From JALYIM01 sp040003205 (GTDB lineage: Bacteria; Acidobacteriota; Terriglobia; Terriglobales; Acidobacteriaceae): a stretch of 12,462 bases of DNA. A program made the position numbers and the translations under genes. Location of the stretch: positions 1 to 12,462 of the forward strand of contig JBDUDA010000072.1 in NCBI GenBank assembly GCA_040003205.1, in the 5' to 3' direction. Below are positions 7,578 through 12,462 of the stretch, piece after piece. The number at the start of each line of letters is the position of its first letter. The stretch's first letter is position 1. The notes under the pieces were generated by a model, which worked only from the letters and a program-made list of their open reading frames with translations, did not search any database and was not told the DNA's origin.

Positions 7578-8606
7578 ATGCGTACCGATCTTCTCAATGT
7601 GTTGCTGAGCTCTGCTGCCGTCTTGGCGTTTTCAATTGTTTCACCGGCGCAAGTGACCCAGGTGGATCAAGATCAGCAGTTGGGAATGGAAAGCCACATC
7701 GGCAACCTCACTGGGCACGCCAATAAAGGCAAAGAGACCTATCGCCGATATTGTCTCGGCTGTCATGGAGTAGCAGGCGACGGCGAGGGAGAGAACGCGG
7801 CCTGGCTCGAGCCCCGGCCCCGCAATTTCACGCTTGCGCAGTTCAAGTGCCGTTCCACTCCTACCGGCACGCTTCCAACGGACGAAGACCTCTACAACAC
7901 TTTGGGCCGTGGTCTCACCAATTCCAATATGCCTGCCTGGTTTCCACTTCCCGCGCAGCAGCGGGCCGATCTGGTTGCGTACGTTAAGCACTTTTCTCCT
8001 AAATGGAAGACGGAGAAGCCCGGAGTTCCGATTGAGGTCCCCGCCGAGCCCCAAGTTACGGCGGAGCGACTTCAAGCCGGTCAGGCGTTGTTCCAGAAGT
8101 TGGAATGCTGGAAGTGTCACGGCGTGGAAGGAAGGGCAAACGGGGTATCGGCGGATACGCTTCAAGACGATCAAAACCGGCCCATCAAGCCATTTAATTT
8201 CCATGACGGTGTGCGCTTCAAGTGCGGAACCACGAATCATGATCTCTACAAGATTTTCATGACCGGACTTGACGGCACCCCGATGCCCTCATTTGCCGAC
8301 AACGTTAAACCTGACGAGGCTTGGGACCTTGTGTTCTACCTGCGGTCGCTTCAGCCGATGCCTTCGAAAGAAAAGCAGATTGCCAAGCAACTCGGACTGA
8401 AGCCTGTAAATTCAAACGCAGTAGCCGCTCCGGCTCCGCCAGCGGAGGCGCCGGCGGCTCAACCCGCGCCATCGGCGACTCCTGAAGCTAAGCCTGATGC
8501 GACCGCTCCAGCGGCCCGGCCGTCGGACCCAGCTGCTCAGCCTTCTGCGCCGGCAAATCCGCCTGCGCCGCCGGAAGGTGCAGCACCTCCACCAGAATCG
8601 AAATAA
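7578..8606 (+). CDS. periplasmic diheme cytochrome c with Pro/Ala-rich tail
   Basis: The 342-aa protein starts at ATG 7578, with GAGGGA 5 nt upstream (a TTG start 10 codons earlier lies inside the preceding gene). A signal peptide ends near SPAQ (22-25). Two homologous class I cytochrome domains follow: CLGCH (Cys59, Cys62, His63) with Met118 in NMPAW, and CWKCH (Cys177, Cys180, His181) with Met236 in PMPSF. Each domain carries an extra conserved Cys in FKC (Cys91, Cys216). The last ~65 residues are a low-complexity Pro/Ala tail. It is a soluble or loosely attached electron carrier placed between the outer-membrane cytochrome and the copper protein and oxidase. Its gene holds the position of diheme cyc1 in the A. 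ferrooxidans rus operon. Tight spacing on both sides (13 and 36 nt) supports one transcript. Confidence 0.88.
   Translation: MRTDLLNVLLSSAAVLAFSIVSPAQVTQVDQDQQLGMESHIGNLTGHANKGKETYRRYCLGCHGVAGDGEGENAAWLEPRPRNFTLAQFKCRSTPTGTLPTDEDLYNTLGRGLTNSNMPAWFPLPAQQRADLVAYVKHFSPKWKTEKPGVPIEVPAEPQVTAERLQAGQALFQKLECWKCHGVEGRANGVSADTLQDDQNRPIKPFNFHDGVRFKCGTTNHDLYKIFMTGLDGTPMPSFADNVKPDEAWDLVFYLRSLQPMPSKEKQIAKQLGLKPVNSNAVAAPAPPAEAPAAQPAPSATPEAKPDATAPAARPSDPAAQPSAPANPPAPPEGAAPPPESK
8413..8603 (+). repeat. low-complexity Pro/Ala-coding segment
   Basis: About 64 codons at the 3' end of the diheme cytochrome gene encode almost only Ala and Pro with scattered Glu, Ser, Gln, Lys and Asp, in imperfect short repeats (PAPPAEAP, PAAQP-like units). 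The reading frame stays open to its TAA, so this is a true protein tail: a flexible, unstructured extension. Confidence 0.75.
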
Positions 8607-8642
8607 GATTAATAATTACCGGAAACAGGGAGAAAGCATTCT

Positions 8643-9386
8643 ATGAAGACCAGCCATAAATCGAAATTAGCAGGAGCTTTGTGTGCCTTAGTGCTCATAG
8701 CATTAGTCATCATGTTGGGACAGAAAAAGGTCACAGCAGCGGCCGACGGCAAAATCACAGGCACCGTCAAACTCGATGGCCAGGCCCCCCACCAAAAGCC
8801 GATCGATATGTCCAAAGAGCCCAGTTGCGCGGCGATACACAAAGACAAGCCGATTACGACCGAAGCAGTCATGGCCGGAGCGGATGGTGGATTGGCCAAT
8901 GTTGTGGTCTACATTTCTGAAGGTTTGACTGGCAATGAAGCCGCGGCGGCGCCTTCCACCCCGGTGGAGATCAATCAAAAAGGCTGTCAATATTTGCCCC
9001 ATGTGGTCGCCCTTGATGCATCACAACATATGAAGGTCGTCAACAGCGACCAGACCTCGCACAACATTCATCCTCAGCCTACAAAAAATCCCGAATGGAA
9101 CAAATCGCAGCCTCCAGGATCTGCGCCCTTCGACGTGACTTGGGCTAATCCGGAAATCGCGGTACCGGTGAAGTGCAATATTCATCCATGGATGCGCGGA
9201 TATATCGCGGTTGTTAAAGGACCCTACGGCGTGAGCGACGAAAAGGGCGCGTTTAGCTTGAGCAATGTGCCTCCTGGAAACTACACCGTCACCGCGTGGC
9301 AGGAAACCTACGGTACGCAAACCCAGAAAATTACCGTCGCCGCAGGGAAGCCGGCTAGTGTGAATTTCACTTTTAAAGCGAAATAG
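8643..9386 (+). CDS. blue-copper (cupredoxin) protein with C-terminal carboxypeptidase-regulatory-like domain
   Basis: The 247-aa protein has a basic start, one hydrophobic segment (10-26) and a TAAA site near 31-34, so it is exported or anchored. The central domain looks like a type 1 copper fold: Cys178, His181 and Met184 lie in KCNIHPWM, and the fourth ligand is His140 or His143 in SHNIHP. Cys62 (SCAAIH) and Cys115 (GCQYLPHVV) could form a disulfide. The last ~50 residues (GVSDEKGAFSLSNVPPGNYTVTAW) are a carboxypeptidase-regulatory-like or CnaB-like beta-sandwich. It probably carries single electrons in the periplasm, alongside or docked to the oxidase. In the A. ferrooxidans rus operon the gene in this slot, between cyc1 and coxB, is to my recollection the cupredoxin AcoP; I infer analogy, not orthology. 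A GGGAGA ribosome binding site lies 9 nt before the ATG. Confidence 0.78.
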   Translation: MKTSHKSKLAGALCALVLIALVIMLGQKKVTAAADGKITGTVKLDGQAPHQKPIDMSKEPSCAAIHKDKPITTEAVMAGADGGLANVVVYISEGLTGNEAAAAPSTPVEINQKGCQYLPHVVALDASQHMKVVNSDQTSHNIHPQPTKNPEWNKSQPPGSAPFDVTWANPEIAVPVKCNIHPWMRGYIAVVKGPYGVSDEKGAFSLSNVPPGNYTVTAWQETYGTQTQKITVAAGKPASVNFTFKAK

Positions 9387-9402
9387 TTCGTGTTACAGAG
9401 GA

Positions 9403-9460
9403 GGCTGCCGTGGATAACACTGCAGCCCCCTGGTCTGCTTGACAGTCTTCGCAGGCTGCA
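9403..9460 (+). promoter_or_regulatory. mutually exclusive hairpins in the coxB leader
   Basis: The segment TGCAGCC (9421-9427) can form a 7-bp stem with GGCTGCA (9454-9460), or its GCAGCC can form a 6-bp stem with GGCTGC (9403-9408). Only one can exist at a time, and the first would hide part of the strong ribosome binding site at 9398-9404. A TTGACA (9439-9444) within the same gap, with TTTAAG 19 nt on, is a weak internal promoter candidate. Regulation here is inference from base pairing only. Confidence 0.3.
9410..9442 (+). CDS. putative 10-codon leader peptide ORF before coxB
   Basis: GTG at 9410 follows GAGGAGG (9398-9404) at a 5-nt spacing, a near-ideal Shine-Dalgarno that has no long ORF to serve. 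The frame encodes VDNTAAPWSA and stops at TGA (9440-9442). The ORF overlaps GCAGCC (9422-9427), which can pair either with GGCTGC upstream (9403-9408, inside the ribosome binding site) or with GGCTGC downstream (9454-9459). It could be a regulatory leader, a relic of a lost small gene, or chance. No peptide function is suggested. Confidence 0.35.
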   Translation: MDNTAAPWSA

Positions 9461-9507
9461 ATCTTTAAGTTTGTCTTCGCTTAATCGCTCAAAAGAGGCA
9501 TCACGAC

Positions 9508-10311
9508 ATGGGAAAGTTCTTTGCCGCAACTATATTTCTGATTGCAGTCGCTTCCGCAGTCCCCATCCTGATGCACACATGGCCGATGCCCATCGACATC
9601 TCGAACCACGGTCCCTTGATTGATGAGCAAATGAGCGAAACCATGGCGGAGGCAGGCATCGCTTTTCTGGCCGCCCAAATCCTTCTGGCTGGCTTCATCT
9701 GGAAGTTTTCGGGACGGCCGAAGGATGCGAAGATAGGACACTTTCCCGGAGGCTCACTGGGCCTCGTGATTGCCGCTCTTCTCCTGGTAGGCACCGAAGT
9801 CCTGGCCCTAGGCGTCTTCGGAACTAAAGCCTGGGCGGCCGTCTACTTCACTCCTCCGGCCGCGGACTCGATGCCCATCCAGGTGCAAGCCGGGCAATTC
9901 GCTTTTTACTTCCGTTATCCCGGGCCCGATGGCAAGCTTGCTCCCATCCATCCTGAAAAAATTGATGAAGGCGCCCAGAATTTTTTCGGACTCGATACCG
10001 CGAACGACCCTGAAGCGAAAGACGACGTCGTCACTGCAGAGATGGCAATACCTGTAAATAAAGAAGTCCACCTGCTGATGCATAGTAAGGATCTTGGACA
10101 TTCTTTTTACGTGCGCGAACTGAGAGTGCAACAGGATTTCGTTCCTGGCCTAGATCTCTCTCTCCACTTCACGGCCAATAAAATCGGAAAGTATGAGATT
10201 GTATGCACCCAGTTATGCGGCCTGGGTCACTACAATATGAAAGCTTATCTGGAAGTCATGTCGCAGGACGACTTCGATAGTTGGATGAAGCAGCAACAGG
10301 CAAATCAGTAA
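9508..10311 (+). CDS. coxB: cytochrome c oxidase subunit II (CuA subunit)
   Basis: The 267-aa protein has three hydrophobic segments (about 4-22, 48-66, 83-104), the first possibly a signal peptide, so two final transmembrane helices as is usual. The periplasmic cupredoxin domain carries the binuclear CuA site: His198 (GHSFYV), then CTQLCGLGHYNM with Cys233, Cys237, His241 and Met244. No cytochrome c domain is fused, so it is not a caa3-type subunit. Two departures from the canonical protein are clear. Gln235 replaces the Glu between the CuA cysteines, whose side chain normally helps bind Mg/Mn. QFAFYFRYP (130-138) replaces QWYWSYEYP, losing the tryptophan through which cytochrome c delivers electrons. 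AGAGG lies 9 nt before the ATG; tandem TAA stops end the gene. A 121-nt gap precedes it and 60 nt separate it from coxA. Confidence 0.93.
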   Translation: MGKFFAATIFLIAVASAVPILMHTWPMPIDISNHGPLIDEQMSETMAEAGIAFLAAQILLAGFIWKFSGRPKDAKIGHFPGGSLGLVIAALLLVGTEVLALGVFGTKAWAAVYFTPPAADSMPIQVQAGQFAFYFRYPGPDGKLAPIHPEKIDEGAQNFFGLDTANDPEAKDDVVTAEMAIPVNKEVHLLMHSKDLGHSFYVRELRVQQDFVPGLDLSLHFTANKIGKYEIVCTQLCGLGHYNMKAYLEVMSQDDFDSWMKQQQANQ

Positions 10312-10359
10312 TAAGCTCGACGTGCTGCGAAAGAATAGCGCGGAACAGTACACAGCTCC

Positions 10360-10366
10360 GAGGTGA
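10360..10366 (+). promoter_or_regulatory. ribosome binding site GAGGTGA, fixes the coxA start at 10372
   Basis: GAGGTGA lies 5 nt before ATG 10372. The competing GTG at 10363 is part of this motif and would have no ribosome binding site of its own, so the ATG is preferred. Confidence 0.7.
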
Positions 10367-10371
10367 GCACA

Positions 10372-12150
10372 ATGCACGACGTTTCAGCCCACGCGGTCCA
10401 TCACGAGCCAACCAGTTTCATTCGAAAACATGTCTTCAGTCTGGACCACAAGGTCATCGGCAAACAGTACTACGCACTCGCGTTAGTGTCTGTTTTTGTC
10501 GGCATGGCACTGTCGTGGTTCATGCGAATTCACCTGGCATGGACGAATGCTTCCATCCCGGGCTTGCAGTTGCTCTCGCCGACTGGGGCTCCCAACGGGG
10601 TAATGACTCCTGAGTACTATCTGCAATTAATGACCATGCACGGAACCATCATGGTCTTTTTCGTACTGACCACAGCGCCCTTCGCGGGCTTCGGAAATTA
10701 CTTTTTGCCGATTCAAGTGGGCGCGGAAGACATGCCTTTCCCCCGCTTCAACATGATGTCTTTCTGGATCACATTTATTGGCTTTGTAGTCCTGATTGCG
10801 GCATTTTTCGTTGGCGACGGTCCACCACTCTCCGGGTGGACAGCTTACGCTCCTCTCAGCGCAGTCGGAGCAATTGCAGGTCCAGGGCAAGGCACGGGCC
10901 AGGTTCTGTGGGCAGCATCTATCGCAATCTTCTGTATCGGCCAATTGCTGGGTTCATTAAATTTCATCACTACTACGCTCGACCTTCGCACCAAGGGAAT
11001 GACCCTCATGCGCCTGCCTCTGAGCGCGTGGGCATGGTTTATCACTTCGTGCATGGGTTTGACAGCGTTTGCGGTGCTGCTGCCGGCTTGCATTCTTCTG
11101 ATTCTCGATCATGTCGCAGGCACGAGTTTCTTCGTTCCCTCGGGGCTGGTTATCAATGACAAACTGGTGCCGCACTCCGGCGGTTCCACTCTTCTCTGGC
11201 AGCATCTTTTCTGGTTCTTCGGACACCCTGAGGTCTACATCGCGATCGTACCGGGCATGGGCATCGTGTCGCACGTGCTGATCACCAGCATGCGGAGGCC
11301 GTTGCTGAGCCACAAAGTCATCATTGGCGCGATGGGCACGCTGGCATTCCTCAGCTACATGGTTTATGGCCACCACATGTTCGTGAGCGGAATGAATCCC
11401 TTCTCCGGCCTCGTGTTTTCCTTCCCGACCCTGGTTATTACGATTCCCGCTACCGTGATTGTTCTTATCTGGATTGGCAGCCTCTACGGCTCAAAGCTGC
11501 GCATCAACACCGCATCGCTATTCGCACTAGGCTTCATCTCAATGTTCGTTGCCGGCGGAGTCAGCGGATTCTTTCTCGCGCAGCCCTCGCTGGATATCTA
11601 TTTGCACGCCACCTACTTCGTGGTCGGACACTTTCATATGGTGATGGCGGTTGCTGCTCTCTTCGGAATTTTCACCGGAACCTACTTCTGGTACCCGAAA
11701 ATGACTGGCAGAATGTTGAACGAAAAACTCGGCCAGGCACATTTCTGGCTGACCTTCGTCGGCACCTACGCCATCTTCATGCCGTTTCATTACCTGGGCA
11801 TGGCGGGCAACGTCCGCCGCTACTCGTCTTTTGTGGATGACTTCATGGGGCCCTTGCTTCCGGTTCACAAATTCATCACTATCGCAGCACTTCTTACCGG
11901 CGCGGCTCAGTTCATTTTTCTTTACAACCTGATTCATAGCCGCTTCCGGGGAGCGCTCGCGCCGCCTAATCCATGGGAAGCTACCTCGCTCGAGTGGACG
12001 ATGCCCTCGCCGCCTCCGTTCGATAATTTCGGGGGCAAGCATCCCGTGGTCTATCACGATCCTTATCAATATGGAGTCGAAGGTTCCACCAACGATTACG
12101 TCATGCAGGATTCACCGGAAGAAATTCATACAGTAAGAGATGAGAAGTAG
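10372..12150 (+). CDS. coxA: cytochrome c oxidase subunit I (haem-copper oxidase, A family)
   Basis: The 592-aa protein has the 12-helix haem-copper oxidase core. It aligns to my recollection of the Rhodobacter enzyme with a constant +1 offset from helix VI through helix X. Low-spin haem ligands are His90 (TMHG) and His422; the high-spin haem ligand is His420. CuB ligands are His285, His334 and His335, with cross-linked Tyr289 in GHPEVY. Glu287 marks the A1 type, and the D-channel residues Asp120, Asn109 and Asn127 are kept. By contrast, the K-channel Lys (362 in Rhodobacter) is Ile363 and its Thr359 is Ala360, while Ser300 and Thr353 remain. The Mg-site Asp412 is Ala413. The protein reduces O2 to water at the inner membrane. 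The last ~60 residues are a soluble cytoplasmic tail. The subunit III gene starts 27 nt downstream. Confidence 0.95.
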   Translation: MHDVSAHAVHHEPTSFIRKHVFSLDHKVIGKQYYALALVSVFVGMALSWFMRIHLAWTNASIPGLQLLSPTGAPNGVMTPEYYLQLMTMHGTIMVFFVLTTAPFAGFGNYFLPIQVGAEDMPFPRFNMMSFWITFIGFVVLIAAFFVGDGPPLSGWTAYAPLSAVGAIAGPGQGTGQVLWAASIAIFCIGQLLGSLNFITTTLDLRTKGMTLMRLPLSAWAWFITSCMGLTAFAVLLPACILLILDHVAGTSFFVPSGLVINDKLVPHSGGSTLLWQHLFWFFGHPEVYIAIVPGMGIVSHVLITSMRRPLLSHKVIIGAMGTLAFLSYMVYGHHMFVSGMNPFSGLVFSFPTLVITIPATVIVLIWIGSLYGSKLRINTASLFALGFISMFVAGGVSGFFLAQPSLDIYLHATYFVVGHFHMVMAVAALFGIFTGTYFWYPKMTGRMLNEKLGQAHFWLTFVGTYAIFMPFHYLGMAGNVRRYSSFVDDFMGPLLPVHKFITIAALLTGAAQFIFLYNLIHSRFRGALAPPNPWEATSLEWTMPSPPPFDNFGGKHPVVYHDPYQYGVEGSTNDYVMQDSPEEIHTVRDEK

Positions 12151-12177
12151 TTCGCGATAACGAAAGCAGAAATTAGT

Positions 12178-12462
12178 ATGGCAACAACAATCCCTGAACC
12201 GCCGGCCAGCGCGAATTCACTGCCTGACCCTTCTAATTACGGAGGCGGCGGCTGGCGCAATTTAGTACCGGCGAATGGAAACTCGCGCACGATTCCGCAG
12301 TACTCCCCGCCACCTGCCAGCATGGGCGTCTGGGTGGGCATGGCGGGCATCACAATGTCATTCGCGGCTTTCACCAGCGCGCTCATCGTGCGCCAGGGCG
12401 CCTCGCCCGACTGGCGGCACTTCTCGCTGCCGGCAATTTTGTACTTCGACACTCTCGTTCTC
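12178..12462 (+). CDS. coxC: cytochrome c oxidase subunit III, N-terminal part, cut by window end
   Basis: An open frame runs from ATG 12178 through all 95 codons to the window edge. A Pro/Asn/Gly-rich cytoplasmic N-terminus (MATTIPEPPASANSLPDPSN) is followed at about residues 49-71 by a helix (MGVWVGMAGITMSFAAFTSA) and then IVRQG and a second hydrophobic stretch beginning near PAILYFDTL. This matches the opening of subunit III, and it sits right after coxA as in most oxidase operons. Subunit III stabilises the D-channel proton uptake side of subunit I. No clear Shine-Dalgarno precedes the ATG, so translation may depend on coupling to coxA. The Glu often seen in the first helix of subunit III is absent. 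The conserved Glu of later helices is outside the window. Confidence 0.8.
   Translation, partial: MATTIPEPPASANSLPDPSNYGGGGWRNLVPANGNSRTIPQYSPPPASMGVWVGMAGITMSFAAFTSALIVRQGASPDWRHFSLPAILYFDTLVL

Noticed and set aside
7641..8240. 199-codon frame antisense to the diheme cytochrome
   Set aside because: It lies fully within a gene with two CxxCH motifs and a good start; its translation shows no domain.
9390..9623. A 77-codon GTG frame spanning the gap before coxB
   Set aside because: It has no ribosome binding site before its GTG and overlaps coxB by more than 110 nt in another frame. The strong Shine-Dalgarno lies inside it and serves the GTG at 9410 instead.
9508..10311. caa3-type oxidase (CoxB with fused cytochrome c)
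   Set aside because: CoxB ends 23 residues after the CuA Met and has no CxxCH.
11539..12069. 176-codon frame antisense to coxA
   Set aside because: The Arg/His/Glu-rich translation is typical of the reverse strand of a GC-rich membrane protein gene; coxA ligands on the other strand are decisive.

Overview
The window reads as a chromosomal stretch of an aerobic, moderately GC-rich Gram-negative bacterium. Exported proteins, several c-type cytochromes and an outer-membrane-barrel protein imply an outer membrane and a respiratory periplasm. Protein style (diheme cytochromes with FKC motifs, a cupredoxin with a C-terminal beta-sandwich, CoxB with QFAFYFRYP and CTQLCG motifs) makes Acidobacteriota my best guess, but this is inference and not proven by the sequence. 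I see no mobile element, phage gene or CRISPR array.

Left part (1-6049): the 3' end of a tRNA-Gly(GCC) and a complete tRNA-Cys(GCA), then mostly unrelated single genes. These are an exported oligopeptidase B (+), a YCF48/BNR-type beta-propeller (-) converging on it, a 54-codon basic small ORF (+), a membrane-anchored diheme cytochrome c (-), and a family 2 glycosyltransferase with a GT7-like C-terminal domain (+).

Right part (6113 to the end): one co-directional respiratory gene cluster preceded by a recognisable -35 element. The order is: a fused monoheme cytochrome/outer-membrane barrel (Cyc2-like); a periplasmic diheme cytochrome c; a blue-copper (cupredoxin) protein; cytochrome c oxidase subunit II (CoxB, CuA); subunit I (CoxA); and the start of subunit III (CoxC), cut by the window edge. 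This reproduces, role for role, the order of the rus operon of Acidithiobacillus ferrooxidans (cyc2-cyc1-cupredoxin ORF-coxB-coxA-coxC). That operon carries electrons from outside the cell, through the outer membrane and periplasm, to O2. The simplest model here is an outer-membrane-to-oxygen electron path; the donor (Fe(II), another metal, or something else) cannot be told from the sequence.

The oxidase is also unusual. CoxA keeps the D-channel and all metal ligands but has Ile and Ala where the canonical K-channel has Lys and Thr. The Mg/Mn-site acids are replaced in both subunits (Asp to Ala in CoxA, Glu to Gln in CoxB). The CoxB tryptophan that normally receives electrons from cytochrome c is Phe. 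A 121-nt gap before coxB holds a 10-codon ORF with a near-perfect Shine-Dalgarno sequence that overlaps mutually exclusive hairpins.
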